Source: Marinomonas rhizomae (lineage in GTDB: Bacteria > Pseudomonadota > Gammaproteobacteria > Pseudomonadales > Marinomonadaceae). Taken from it: 64,000 nucleotides of DNA. Under the pieces are notes generated by a model. The model was not told where the DNA came from and searched no databases. It was given only the letters and a program-made list of their open reading frames with translations. Of the stretch, positions 35,821-44,976 are shown piece by piece (position 1 is the stretch's first letter; the number at the start of each line of letters is the position of its first letter). Location of the stretch: assembly GCF_024397855.1 (NCBI RefSeq), contig NZ_CP073343.1, positions 3,782,001 through 3,846,000 on the forward strand, written 5' to 3'. Made by a program: the position numbers and the translations under genes.

Positions 35821-37305
35821 TCAGTCTCGTGTGCGCACACGATCCACCGCTTTTTGCCAACCTTGGTACAATTTATCTCCCGTACCTTTTTCCATTGTAG
35901 GCTCGAAACACTTATCGGCCTTCCACAAAACTTCAACCTCATCCAAAGATTGATAAAGTCCAACTTGCAAACCCGCTAAAAATGCAGCACCCAATGCCGT
36001 GGTTTCTGTCACACAGGGGCGCTCTACTGTGATTTCTAATAAATCACTTAAAAACTGCACCATAACATCATTGATTACCATGCCACCATCAACACGCAAA
36101 GAACTGAAGGTCGCGCCATCTTGCGCCATCGCCCCAACTAAATCTCTTGTCTGATAACACACAGAGCGCAAACCAGCACTAACGATATCCGCAACGCTCG
36201 TATCACGAGTTAATCCAATCATGGCACCACGAGCATCAGGATCCCAATATGGAGCACCTAATCCTGTAAAAGCAGGCACTAAATAAACGGAGTCGTCATT
36301 CAATGCTTGTTTAGCCAGACTTTGCGTTTCTTTGGCATCATCAAATAATTTCAGACCATCACGTAACCACTGAATTGCCGCGCCAGCCACAAAAATACTG
36401 CCCTCTAAGGCATAAGTAACTTTTCCGTTTAAACGATAACCTACGGTAGTCAGCAGTTTGTGTTCAGATCGAATGGCTTTATCACCCGTATTCAAAATCA
36501 TGAAACAACCGGTGCCATAGGTACTTTTTACCATGCCGGGAGTAAAACATGCTTGCCCAACCAATGCCGCTTGCTGATCACCTGCGATGCCATTTACTGG
36601 AATTTCTGCGCCCAACCAAGAAGAATCAATAACACCAAAATCCGCACTACAATCCATCACTTCTGGGAACAGCACGCCACCAATACCTAATAGCTCAATC
36701 AGCTCATCATCCCATTCTTGCGTATGAATGTTGAATGCCATAGTACGAGCCGCATTTGTCGCATCGGTTTTATGGGATTTGCCATTCGTTAGTCGCCACA
36801 ATAAAAAGCTGTCAACGGTACCGAAGGCCAAACGACCCGCTTGAGCTTTGTCGCGGGCGCCATCAACATTATCCAAAATCCAACGAATCTTAGTAGCTGA
36901 AAAATAGGGATCAATTAGCAACCCCGTTTTCTCTTGTACTTTTTCACCCAGACCTTGTTCACTTAAAGACTGGCAGAACACACTAGTGCGTCGATCTTGC
37001 CAAACAATGGCGTTATAAACTGGCTCACCTGTTTCTGTGTCCCATAAGATCGTTGTTTCACGCTGATTCGTGATACCTATGGTTGCTATCGCTTGCGCAT
37101 CTATCCCTGTATCCTTGAGAACAGAGCGACACACGGCTAAAGTAGACGACCAAATATCTTCGGGATTATGCTCAACCCAACCATCATTAGGGAATATTTG
37201 TGGGAACTCCTGCTGAGATTGGCCAACACGAGCGCCTTTTTCATCAAACAGAATAGCCCGAGAACTGGTGGTGCCTTGGTCGATAGCCAGAATATAATGT
37301 GTCAT
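35821..37305 (-). CDS. glpK: Glycerol kinase
   Basis: A 494-residue FGGY-family kinase that phosphorylates glycerol to sn-glycerol 3-phosphate. Seen motifs: [13 protein letters not shown] at the N-terminus, [36 protein letters not shown], and [16 protein letters not shown] near the C-terminus. Length is typical. It is divergent from glpR, and GlpR-like operators lie in the 172-base spacer. No glpF facilitator gene is in the cluster. Confidence 0.95.
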   Translation of the reverse strand: MTHYILAIDQGTTSSRAILFDEKGARVGQSQQEFPQIFPNDGWVEHNPEDIWSSTLAVCRSVLKDTGIDAQAIATIGITNQRETTILWDTETGEPVYNAIVWQDRRTSVFCQSLSEQGLGEKVQEKTGLLIDPYFSATKIRWILDNVDGARDKAQAGRLAFGTVDSFLLWRLTNGKSHKTDATNAARTMAFNIHTQEWDDELIELLGIGGVLFPEVMDCSADFGVIDSSWLGAEIPVNGIAGDQQAALVGQACFTPGMVKSTYGTGCFMILNTGDKAIRSEHKLLTTVGYRLNGKVTYALEGSIFVAGAAIQWLRDGLKLFDDAKETQSLAKQALNDDSVYLVPAFTGLGAPYWDPDARGAMIGLTRDTSVADIVSAGLRSVCYQTRDLVGAMAQDGATFSSLRVDGGMVINDVMVQFLSDLLEITVERPCVTETTALGAAFLAGLQVGLYQSLDEVEVLWKADKCFEPTMEKGTGDKLYQGWQKAVDRVRTRD

Positions 37306-37371
37306 GGTGAATTCTCTTTGAAATCACAGTCACTCAAGAAAGTAAGCGACTTAATTGTTGTTTTGTTTTTT

Positions 37372-37398
37372 GAACATAAATATTCAAATACGAATATT
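37372..37398. promoter_or_regulatory. GlpR-like operators between glpK and glpR
   Basis: GAACATAAATATTC at 37372-37385 matches the GAACAyAAAyrTTC element found twice before glpD. It overlaps a second inverted repeat, AATATTC and GAATATT around AAATAC, ending at about 37398. Both lie 67-94 bases upstream of glpK and would let GlpR control glpK and itself. Confidence 0.65.
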
Positions 37399-37477
37399 CT
37401 CTATTAAAAACCAATGCGCACTCGTTTAGCAAGCCTCGTTTAACAAGTAATGTCTTTTACCAGGAGAAGAAAACAAG

Positions 37478-38248
37478 ATGGGCCAACTTTCTCGCCAAGA
37501 CAATATTGTCGCCATAGTGAAAGAAAAGGGATACGTGACAATAGACGAATTGGCCAGCCAGTTTGCCGTCACACCGCAAACCATTCGTCGTGATATTAAT
37601 GAATTAGCAAAGGCTGATCAAATACGCAGACACCATGGTGGCGCGAGCTATGACTCCAGCACAACCAACGTAGCCTACGCTACCCGACAAATTCTACAAC
37701 TTCCCGCGAAAGAGCAAATAGCCAAACGAATCGCAGCCGAAATTCCCAACCATGCCTCTTTGTTTATCAACATTGGTACCACAACAGAAACCGTTGCACG
37801 GGAACTCCTCAACCATCAAGGTTTGCAAGTTATCACCAACAACCTCAATGTGGCTGCGATTTTAAGCGGAAAAGAAGACTTTACGGTCATTATTGCCGGT
37901 GGAACAGTTCGTTCCCGGGACGGCGGAGTAATGGGTGAAGCGACAATCGATTTCATTAACCAGTTCCGCGTGGACTTTGGCATCATTGGTATCAGTGGCA
38001 TTGACCCTAACGATGGCTCATTATTAGACTACGATTACCAAGAGGTACGAGTTGCTCAAAGCATTATTAATAACTCACGTACCGTTTTTCTCGCTGCTGA
38101 CAGCGCAAAATTTGGTCGTAATGCCGTTGTGCGATTAGGCAACATTACCCAAGTCGACAGAGTATTTACTGACGAACAGCCCCCCAAAGCCATCATAAAA
38201 CTAATGAAAGAACACAAAGTTCGATTAGAAATCTGCACGCCCAAGTAA
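37478..38248 (+). CDS. glpR: DeoR-family glycerol 3-phosphate repressor
   Basis: A 256-residue DeoR-type repressor. The N-terminal HTH ([38 protein letters not shown]) is followed by a sugar-phosphate isomerase-like sensor ([34 protein letters not shown]). GlpR releases its sites when glycerol 3-phosphate binds. Position between glpK and glpD, with repeated operators on both sides, supports the name. AGGAG precedes ATG 37478. Confidence 0.9.
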   Translation: MGQLSRQDNIVAIVKEKGYVTIDELASQFAVTPQTIRRDINELAKADQIRRHHGGASYDSSTTNVAYATRQILQLPAKEQIAKRIAAEIPNHASLFINIGTTTETVARELLNHQGLQVITNNLNVAAILSGKEDFTVIIAGGTVRSRDGGVMGEATIDFINQFRVDFGIIGISGIDPNDGSLLDYDYQEVRVAQSIINNSRTVFLAADSAKFGRNAVVRLGNITQVDRVFTDEQPPKAIIKLMKEHKVRLEICTPK

Positions 38249-38386
38249 CCCTTGGGCGTCACGTTATTGCGACCATCTCTATTATCCAACAGCAACTTTA
38301 TCTCTTCTTCAAACCCAAAAAAGATCAAACCTTCACCAAAACTTCACAAAGCATTGTTGTCATAATGGCTCCAGAGGTTTAATATC

Positions 38387-38420
38387 GAACACAAATGTTC
38401 ACTTTCGAACATAAACATTC
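38387..38420. promoter_or_regulatory. Two GlpR-like operators before glpD
   Basis: GAACACAAATGTTC at 38387-38400 and GAACATAAACATTC at 38407-38420 are inverted-repeat elements with a 20-base period, that is, on the same face of the helix. They end 24 bases before the glpD ATG. The same element is upstream of glpK. Confidence 0.75.
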
Positions 38421-38444
38421 GCATTTTTGATCGTGAGGCTTAGT

Positions 38445-39932
38445 ATGAATCACTCCCATTTTGACTTATTTGTTGTTGGCGGCGGCATTAACGGCACAGG
38501 AATAGCCGCTGATGCTGCAGGACGAGGCCTACATGTTGGTCTTTGTGAAATGGGAGATTTGGCGCATGCTACATCATCATCGAGCAGCAAACTGATTCAT
38601 GGTGGTTTACGATATCTCGAGCATTATGAATTCCGCCTTGTAAAAGAAGCGCTAACAGAACGTGAAGTATTACTAAAAGTCGCTCCTCATCTTGTCACGC
38701 CGATGCGCTTTCAAATGCCTCACAGACCGCACCTACGTCCAGCTTGGCTGATTCGTATCGGCTTATTCCTTTACGATAACCTTGGAAAACGTGACACACT
38801 TTTAGGATCAAAAGGCGTTAAGTACGGCTCAGACAGCCCACTAAAAGACGATATTAAACAGGGGTTTGAATATTCAGACTGCTGGGTTGATGATGCCCGC
38901 TTAGTGGTAACCAATGCTTTAAGCGCCCAACAAAATGGCGCATCTATTTTTGCTCGCACTCGCTGTACATCAGCAAAACGTGTCGACAACCAATGGCACA
39001 TCAGCCTAGAAGATCAAATTACCAAAGAAACTCGCGAAATTACCGCCACAGCGTTAGTCAACGCGGCGGGCCCTTGGGTATCGTCATTCATCGAAACCAA
39101 AGTAGAAAGAAAAGCGCCTTACGGTATTCGCATGATCAAAGGTAGCCACATTGTAGTACCAAAACTTTATCAGCACTCAAACGCCTTCATCATGCAAAAC
39201 ACAGATAAGCGTATTGTTTTCGCAATTCCTTACCGTGAACACTACACACTGCTAGGCACTACGGACGTGGAATACAAAGGTGATCCAAATGAGGTGGCTA
39301 TTTCTGAAGAAGAAACTCAGTACATTTTAAAGGTTGCAAATGACCACTTCAAAAAAACACTCTCTCCAGCTGACGTGGTTTGGAGTTATTCAGGTGTAAG
39401 ACCCTTACTAGAAGATGAATCTTCTGATCCATCCGCCGTAACACGTGATTACACATTGCACCTTGATGACCAAGATCACCAAGCTCCATTGCTAAGCATT
39501 TTTGGCGGAAAAATCACCACCTACAGAAAATTAGCCCTATCCGCGATGAGAAAGCTTACCCCTTACTTTGATAACCTTGGGGATGAATGGACCCACAGCA
39601 AACCATTACCAGGTGGCGATCTAGGTATGTCTCTTGATGGCTTCGCGATGAAACTACAACAAGATTATCCTTTTATCGGAGCACAACTTGCTCATCGTTT
39701 TGCTAATAGCTACGGTACGTTGACAAATACCCTACTAGAGGAAGCTAAGTCAGAAGCCGATCTTGGTCAGCATTTCGGTAATCAGCTCTATCAAGTAGAA
39801 GTAGACTACTTAATTAATCATGAATGGTCGCACTCAGCCGAAGATATACTATGGCGTCGAACCAAACTTGGTCTTGAATTTACACCAGACCAAGTGGACA
39901 CACTGGAAAGCTATGTCCAGAGCAAGATTTAA
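38445..39932 (+). CDS. glpD: Aerobic glycerol-3-phosphate dehydrogenase
   Basis: A 495-residue FAD enzyme at the inner membrane face that oxidises glycerol 3-phosphate to dihydroxyacetone phosphate and passes electrons to ubiquinone. The FAD-binding VVGGGINGTGIAADAAGRGL is at the N-terminus, followed by SSSSKLIHGGLRYLEHYEF and, later, GVRPLLEDESSDPSAVTRDY and FGGKITTYRKLA. ATG 38445 follows GAGG; an in-frame TTG at 38427 is less likely. A terminator follows. Confidence 0.95.
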   Translation: MNHSHFDLFVVGGGINGTGIAADAAGRGLHVGLCEMGDLAHATSSSSSKLIHGGLRYLEHYEFRLVKEALTEREVLLKVAPHLVTPMRFQMPHRPHLRPAWLIRIGLFLYDNLGKRDTLLGSKGVKYGSDSPLKDDIKQGFEYSDCWVDDARLVVTNALSAQQNGASIFARTRCTSAKRVDNQWHISLEDQITKETREITATALVNAAGPWVSSFIETKVERKAPYGIRMIKGSHIVVPKLYQHSNAFIMQNTDKRIVFAIPYREHYTLLGTTDVEYKGDPNEVAISEEETQYILKVANDHFKKTLSPADVVWSYSGVRPLLEDESSDPSAVTRDYTLHLDDQDHQAPLLSIFGGKITTYRKLALSAMRKLTPYFDNLGDEWTHSKPLPGGDLGMSLDGFAMKLQQDYPFIGAQLAHRFANSYGTLTNTLLEEAKSEADLGQHFGNQLYQVEVDYLINHEWSHSAEDILWRRTKLGLEFTPDQVDTLESYVQSKI

Positions 39933-39969
39933 TTTAGCGCCATAGAGAAACGTTAAATCACTTCTGATT

Positions 39970-40007
39970 AGCCCGTCTAAACGATTGTTTATGCGGGCTT
40001 TTTTTGC
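39970..40007 (+). terminator. Intrinsic terminator of glpD
   Basis: Stem AGCCCG (39970-39975) and CGGGCT (39994-39999) with an inner TAAAC/GTTTA pairing, followed by a run of T. Confidence 0.8.
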
Positions 40008-40055
40008 TCTACTAAGCACACTACACCGCTGCCATTTAACAGGACCCCAAACGCA

Positions 40056-40826
40056 ATGGACTATGTTTTCTTCGATATCTCTATTTGGATCTATCTTGCC
40101 CTCTTTGGCGCGGCGTTTATTGCCGGTGCAATAGATGCTATCGCGGGCGGCGGTGGTCTCATTACAGTACCGGTTTTATTGGCGGCTGGTCTCTCTCCAG
40201 CAGAGGCATTGGCGACGAACAAACTCCAAGGCTGTGCAGGAACCGTCTCTGCGTCTTATCACTTTATAAAAAAAGGCCAAGTTAAACTGTCTGATATGTG
40301 GTTGCCCATCTTAATGACGGCCATCGGCGCTATTTGCGGCACGCTATTAGTCTCGTATTTAGACAGTAGCTTACTACTCAAAGCCGTCCCGATTATATTA
40401 ATCGCCGTTGCCATTTTCTTTTTCTTTTTACCTAAAGTTCAACCTTATATTGCCAGTAAATTTTCACTCACTCATATACAGTTTGCGGTGATTATCGGTA
40501 CCAGCATTGGCTTTTACGATGGTTTGATTGGTCCAGGAACTGGCGCTTTCTTCTCTACCGCCTATTTGTGTTTGATGGGGCTGACCGTAGTTTCAGCAAC
40601 CGCCCACACCAAAGTACTCAACGCGACCAGTAACTTAGCATCACTGGCGATGTTCGCCTTTAGCGGCCACCTTATTTGGGCATTAGGTATTGTGATGGGA
40701 ATTGGGCAGTGGTTTGGTGCGCAAATTGGCTCTCGCCTTGTCATCACCAAGGGCGCGAAGCTGATTCGCCCTATGGTGATTATTATGTGTTTGGCGATTT
40801 CCGTTAAATTACTATTGGATAACTAA
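40056..40826 (+). CDS. TSUP (TauE/SafE) family permease
   Basis: A 256-residue membrane protein with about eight helices in two halves, each with the TSUP signature: GAIDAIAGGGGLITVPVLLAAGLSPAEALATNK in the first and GFYDGLIGPGTGAFFSTAYL in the second. Family members export sulfite, sulfoacetate or related anions; the substrate here is unknown. It is convergent with the LysR gene, with only six bases between the stops. Confidence 0.85.
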   Translation: MDYVFFDISIWIYLALFGAAFIAGAIDAIAGGGGLITVPVLLAAGLSPAEALATNKLQGCAGTVSASYHFIKKGQVKLSDMWLPILMTAIGAICGTLLVSYLDSSLLLKAVPIILIAVAIFFFFLPKVQPYIASKFSLTHIQFAVIIGTSIGFYDGLIGPGTGAFFSTAYLCLMGLTVVSATAHTKVLNATSNLASLAMFAFSGHLIWALGIVMGIGQWFGAQIGSRLVITKGAKLIRPMVIIMCLAISVKLLLDN

Positions 40827-40832
40827 TTAGTA

Positions 40833-41771
40833 CTAGCTCAGATCATTGGGCTTCGTCAAAGCATCCTCTGGTGAATATTCGTAGCACTGAGCAACCAACC
40901 AGCTAAGCAGCTGCTGAACTGGCTCCCGTTGATGCTGCATTTCAGGGCAAACGAACAAGTAAGCGTGGCCTTCGTCCAATGTTTCCGAAAACGGCATCAC
41001 TAAACGTCCCTGCTGAATATCATCCATCACCAAAGGCGTCCTACCTAAAGCAACGCCTTGTCCAGCAATGGCGGCTTGGACAGCGAGATCACCACGGTTA
41101 AAACTAATCCCGCGAGAAGGCTTAATGCCTTTTGCATTAGCCAGCAACAGCCACTTCTCCCATTCCGCATAAGGGCTAGAAAAGCGCCACTCAGAGTCAT
41201 CGTTTAATAAAGGCACTTGCGCCAATTGATTGGCTTCAGCCAAAGCACGCTGCTGTACAAACGCAGGACTGCAAACAGGAAAGACCTTATCTTTCATCAA
41301 TGGAACAATGTGCCCTTTGGAGCTATGAACATGACTATGGACGATTGCCACATCAATGCGGTCACGCTGAAAGTTCACCTCTCTGTCATTTGCTTGGATA
41401 CGAAGCTGCAAATCGGGGTAAGCTTCCTGCAAGCTACCCAACCGAGGAATTAACCATTTGGTGGCAAAAGATGGCATGACAGAAACGGTTAAAATATTAG
41501 ACGTTTCTTCTTCCTGTAGCTCTAACACTAAATCATTAATTTCAGTAAAACTATGATTGAGCTGCACCGCTAAGCGAGCACCCGCCACCGTCAATTCTAG
41601 ACGTCGATGGTAACGAACAAACAACGTCAACTTCAAACGCTCTTCTAACTGACGAATTTGCTGACTGACAGCCCCCTGCGTTAAATGCATTTCTTGCGCG
41701 GCTTTGGTAAAACTCAAATGACGTGCCGCGATAGCAAAAGTACCTAACCCAGCCAATGGAACAGACTTCAT
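40833..41771 (-). CDS. LysR-family regulator, GcvA-like
   Basis: A 312-residue LysR regulator with an N-terminal HTH (LAGLGTFAIAARHLSFTKAAQEM, LTQGAVSQQIRQLE) of the GcvA-like subgroup and a type 2 effector domain. ATG 41771 has GGTGA upstream; an in-frame TTG at 41792 is rejected. Its target is unknown. The gene lies between the TSUP permease and a region with a candidate small RNA. Confidence 0.82.
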   Translation of the reverse strand: MKSVPLAGLGTFAIAARHLSFTKAAQEMHLTQGAVSQQIRQLEERLKLTLFVRYHRRLELTVAGARLAVQLNHSFTEINDLVLELQEEETSNILTVSVMPSFATKWLIPRLGSLQEAYPDLQLRIQANDREVNFQRDRIDVAIVHSHVHSSKGHIVPLMKDKVFPVCSPAFVQQRALAEANQLAQVPLLNDDSEWRFSSPYAEWEKWLLLANAKGIKPSRGISFNRGDLAVQAAIAGQGVALGRTPLVMDDIQQGRLVMPFSETLDEGHAYLFVCPEMQHQREPVQQLLSWLVAQCYEYSPEDALTKPNDLS

Positions 41772-41989
41772 AAAACAATCACCATAAGACAATCTCAGCT
41801 ACTGCAAAAATGCAAAGTCATCGAAATTAAAAATTATTTGAAAAATCATCACGCATTTTAATAATGTCTTTAATATACAACAACTTAATAGAATAAAGAC
41901 TCAATCAATTAAATATAAAAATGATAAAAATAAAAAACTTAGTGTATTTTGCATTAATTTAGCTAATCCAACAAATCAATTTATATCGT

Positions 41990-42017
41990 TTGTAACACTT
42001 ATCTAAATCGATAAAAT
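41990..42017 (+). promoter_or_regulatory. Sigma-70-like promoter of candidate small RNA
   Basis: TTGTAA at 41990-41995 and TAAAAT at 42012-42017 are separated by 16 bases, a plausible -35/-10 pair, with initiation expected near 42024. It sits directly before a set of hairpins and a terminator and no protein gene follows on this strand. Confidence 0.5.
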
Positions 42018-42023
42018 TATCAA

Positions 42024-42196
42024 ATCTCTTAGGTTGAACAGCGACCTAATATTTATCAATACAGCCCTAACTGTATTGCCTCTAAAACATGCCCCACAGT
42101 CATGTTTTAGATGAATATCACCATTCCCCACAGGATGATGTTATTCGCAACTGCTAGTTACTTTTGTTGAAGCCGGACCTTGTCCGGCTTTTTTTT
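42024..42196 (+). ncRNA. Candidate small RNA with four hairpins
   Basis: A predicted transcript of about 173 nt. In order it holds: stem TTAGGT/ACCTAA (42029-42049), stem AATACAG/CTGTATT (42058-42077), a perfect 10-bp stem CTAAAACATG/CATGTTTTAG with loop CCCCACAGT (42082-42110), an interrupted stem opening GAATA and closing TATTC (42113-42146) that exposes a second CCCCACAG (42126-42133), and a perfect terminator stem AGCCGGAC/GTCCGGCT followed by T8 (42171-42196). The region has no ORF. The repeated C-rich loop could pair with G-rich ribosome-binding sites. I do not recognise it as a known family. Confidence 0.55.
42171..42196 (+). terminator. Plus-strand intrinsic terminator with no upstream ORF
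   Basis: AGCCGGAC (42171-42178), loop CTT, GTCCGGCT (42182-42189), then a T tract to 42196. The nearest plus-strand protein gene ends at 40826, before the convergent LysR gene, which supports a separate non-coding transcript. Confidence 0.85.
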
Positions 42197-42226
42197 GCTT
42201 CAAAAAAATACCTAAAAATTTGAAGC

Positions 42227-42255
42227 AAAAAAAACGGCAACCCTAAGGGTTGCCG
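42227..42255 (-). terminator. Intrinsic terminator of the GAPDH gene
   Basis: CGGCAACCC (42235-42243), TAA, GGGTTGCCG (42247-42255); on the minus strand it is followed by a T run (complement of 42227-42234). It lies 36 bases past the stop codon. Confidence 0.88.
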
Positions 42256-42290
42256 CTGAATAACACATGTTAAATGTGTCCGATCATTTC

Positions 42291-43664
42291 TTAAGCTGCT
42301 TTGTCTTTTATCACTTCAGCTTTAGTAAAATTTGCTTGAGCAAGCTTCTCCATCAAGCGCACAACCTGACAGCTGTAGCCGTATTCGTTATCGTACCAAA
42401 CGTATAATGTTGCTTGGTTGCCACGAACTTTTGTCGACAAAGAGTCCAAGATACCTGCCTGCTGTGAGCCGATGAAGTCAGAGCTCACTGCATCACACTC
42501 TTCGCTGTAACCAATTTGACCTGTCAATTCAGCGCTGTTGGATGCTTCTTTCAACAGCTGATTAATCGCTTCAACAGAGGCTGCAGATTTCAAGTTCAGA
42601 CTTAATACTGCGATAGAAACGTTGATAACAGGAACTCGAATCGCACTACCGCTTAACTTACCTTCTAAAGACGGAATCGCTTTTGACACTGCTTTTGCCG
42701 CGCCGGTTTCAGTCATAACCATGTTCATGCCCGCAGCACGACCACGGCGATCACCTTTGTGGATATTATCAATTAGGTTTTGATCATTTGTGTAAGCGTG
42801 AACCGTTTCGACATGACCAGATTCGATACCGTATGATTGCTCCAAAACAGACAAAATAGGCGTAATTGCGTTTGTTGTGCAGGATGCTGCAGAAACAATG
42901 CGGTCAGTGTCTTTTATATCGCTATCGTTTACACCGAATACGATATTTTTCATTTCTTTGCCTGGAGCCGTCAGTACAACGCGCTCAATCCCTGGACGAT
43001 TCAAGTGAACACTCAAACCGTCGTGGTCACGCCAGCGGCCAGTATTATCAACAAGCAATGCCTTGTTAATACCATGGGCTTGGTAATCAACTTCAGCAGG
43101 ATCAGAAGCATAAATAATTTTAACCGGTGAGCCATTGATGATCAGAGCTTGATTCTCTTCATCTACTTTTACCAAGCCATCATATACGCCGTGAACAGAA
43201 TCATATTTAAGCAAACTAGCACGCTTAGCAAGATCATTGTCGCACGCTTTGCGTACCACAATTGCAGCTAATGACATGCCAGGAGTAGTATGGCCAAGAG
43301 TACACATACGGCGAGCAAGCAAACGACCGATACGGCCAAACCCATAAAGAACAACAGGCGTCTCAGTACCATCGTTTGACTGAGCCGCAAGTACAGATTC
43401 AACATCCGCCTCGGCCATCAAAGACTCTAGCTCTACCACGGCATTAGCGGTGTCACTTGCCAACACTTGCTCTAACACTTGATAAACTTGAGCAAGATCC
43501 AGTTCAGGATGCTGATCAAACGCCGCCATTAAACCCGTTACAGAATCTGCCATTAAGGTATTTCCTGCCAACTGAATTTTTACTGCTTTCTCACGACCAA
43601 GTTTACCTAAAAGAGGAATCATAGATTCTGCTTGTGAAAGTGCTTGTAACCAAGTGCTTGTCAT
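42291..43664 (-). CDS. gap: Glyceraldehyde-3-phosphate dehydrogenase, long form
   Basis: A 457-residue GAPDH, about 120 residues longer than the classical enzyme. The extra part is an N-terminal helical region (about residues 1-105). The NAD fold starts at VLYGFGRIGRLLARR, and the catalytic Cys (about residue 262) is in SAASCTTNAITP, followed by HAYTNDQNLIDN and the C-terminal YVWYDNEYGYSCQVVRL. Long-form GAPDHs of this kind are found in Pseudomonas and relatives beside a classical GapA and are thought to work in gluconeogenesis, which would suit growth on aromatics and glycerol. Single-gene unit with its own terminator. Confidence 0.88.
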   Translation of the reverse strand: MTSTWLQALSQAESMIPLLGKLGREKAVKIQLAGNTLMADSVTGLMAAFDQHPELDLAQVYQVLEQVLASDTANAVVELESLMAEADVESVLAAQSNDGTETPVVLYGFGRIGRLLARRMCTLGHTTPGMSLAAIVVRKACDNDLAKRASLLKYDSVHGVYDGLVKVDEENQALIINGSPVKIIYASDPAEVDYQAHGINKALLVDNTGRWRDHDGLSVHLNRPGIERVVLTAPGKEMKNIVFGVNDSDIKDTDRIVSAASCTTNAITPILSVLEQSYGIESGHVETVHAYTNDQNLIDNIHKGDRRGRAAGMNMVMTETGAAKAVSKAIPSLEGKLSGSAIRVPVINVSIAVLSLNLKSAASVEAINQLLKEASNSAELTGQIGYSEECDAVSSDFIGSQQAGILDSLSTKVRGNQATLYVWYDNEYGYSCQVVRLMEKLAQANFTKAEVIKDKAA

Positions 43665-43763
43665 TTTCTGCCCCCGAAAAAAGACTCTGTAATATCAATA
43701 TGAGCGCAGTCTAACGGCAGGCTAAGACAAAAACAAATTGTAAGAAGACAACAAAAAACCTTT

Positions 43764-43788
43764 AAAAACGCGTGTTTAGCGTGTTTTT
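43764..43788 (-). terminator. Terminator-like hairpin after DUF3392 gene
   Basis: AAAAACGCG (43764-43772) pairs with CGTGTTTTT (43780-43788), one G-U pair, around TGTTTAG. It is flanked by T runs on both strands. It lies about 140 bases past the DUF3392 stop and upstream of the GAPDH gene. Confidence 0.6.
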
Positions 43789-43926
43789 TTATATAAATAA
43801 CGAAATAACAAAGAAGGTATAGAAACTTTACTACATAATCACGCCATTACATGGAAGATACCTAGTATTGGCACGATTATGTTGTAATTTGGCAACGAAA
43901 ACTGACAGGAAATTTCATGAATTATT

Positions 43927-44256
43927 TTACAAATGACGCTTTCTTTCAGCCAAAACACCCAAAAGACAAAAACAAAACAGGATTAAAGCCGGGCGATATA
44001 CCAAATCAACGCGCGTAATCCCCCAGTAAACTAATGGCTGACTCCATAAAGTGAGAAGCCCATAACCAAAAGTACACATCAAAATAAACGCCATCACCCG
44101 AGCCAAAAACACCCAAGAAGACACCAAGCTTTTTAGAAAACCATTTACCTTATCGCCGTAAACGACCAAACAAGTAGCAACTAACGCTAAAGAGATGTCC
44201 TGAAGATAAGGCTGAAGGAAATGCGCAAAACGAAGATTAAGATCAAGAATAAACAT
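43927..44256 (-). CDS. DUF3392 family membrane protein
   Basis: A 109-residue protein with about three membrane helices. It resembles DUF3392: an N-terminal FLQPYLQDISLALVATCLVVYGD, a central MAFILMCTFGYGLLTLW and a C-terminal LILFCFCLLGVLAERKRHL. Function is unknown. It lies 33 bases downstream of the secreted-protein gene on the same strand and may be its operon partner. Confidence 0.65.
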   Translation of the reverse strand: MFILDLNLRFAHFLQPYLQDISLALVATCLVVYGDKVNGFLKSLVSSWVFLARVMAFILMCTFGYGLLTLWSQPLVYWGITRVDLVYRPALILFCFCLLGVLAERKRHL

Positions 44257-44289
44257 AGATAAGTAACTACATGATAAACAAACTAAGGG

Positions 44290-44850
44290 TTATTGGTTTT
44301 TACGAGACAAAGCTTCAACATCAATTTGCCCAGAACGGGCAACCACTTTTGGACTTCCATCAACATACATTAAAGACACGTCATAAGTCGTATTATGAAG
44401 CTCAATCATGGTGCCATCTGTAAACAACCATTTTGAACGCCCAATACCATTATTAAGAGCACCTTCGCTAGGATTTCCATACTTACGGGTAAGCAAGTCA
44501 CCTAACGCTTTGCGCTTTTCTTTACTTTCCACAACACCAGACAAAAGAGCCTGACGAACGTAACCCGACCCGTTTGAGTAAATCGTCGCATTGGTCACTC
44601 CCAAAATACCTTCAGGCCCCAGGCTGTAACTTACGGCACCATCCTTATAAGACGGATAACTGCTTAAGCCCATACTGTTCAGTTGTTTATTTAATTGAGA
44701 GACACTCAAATCATTCAATGGCAAACCAAACAGTTCGGCCACCTCAGCAACCTTAGGGGCAGCATCTGATTCGGCCTTCGCCAAAGTCGCAATCCCTATA
44801 AAAAAAGTAAAAACGAACATAATGAGCGTAGGGGCAATTTTAATAAGCAT
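44290..44850 (-). CDS. Exported protein, unknown function
   Basis: A 186-residue protein with a signal peptide of about 24 residues (MLIKIAPTLIMFVFTF..., cleavage near LAKA). The mature part begins with a helical VAELFGLPLNDLSVSQLNKQL segment and continues as beta-rich sequence (YSNGSGYVRQALLSG, KWLFTDGTMIELHNTTYDVSLMYVD). ATG 44850 has AAGGA upstream; an in-frame start at 44892 is rejected. I do not recognise the family. It is divergent from the uridine kinase-like gene. Confidence 0.6.
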   Translation of the reverse strand: MLIKIAPTLIMFVFTFFIGIATLAKAESDAAPKVAEVAELFGLPLNDLSVSQLNKQLNSMGLSSYPSYKDGAVSYSLGPEGILGVTNATIYSNGSGYVRQALLSGVVESKEKRKALGDLLTRKYGNPSEGALNNGIGRSKWLFTDGTMIELHNTTYDVSLMYVDGSPKVVARSGQIDVEALSRKNQ

Positions 44851-44928
44851 TAATCCTTCCTTTGAGATGCCATTCAACAGTTTGACAAGCAAAATTTGCC
44901 AAACTTGATATATAATACAACACTATAA

Positions 44929-44948
44929 ACTCCTTCAACTCAAGGAGT
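44929..44948 (+). promoter_or_regulatory. Leader hairpin before uridine kinase-like gene
   Basis: ACTCCTT (44929-44935) and AAGGAGT (44942-44948) form a 7-bp stem around CAACTC. The AAGGAG half looks like a strong ribosome site but no start codon follows it closely; the gene uses GAGGT just before ATG 44977. A TATAAT at 44911-44916 puts the hairpin near the 5' end of the mRNA. Confidence 0.4.
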
Positions 44949-44976
44949 ACCAAAACTTTATTTTCTGAGGTAATAC

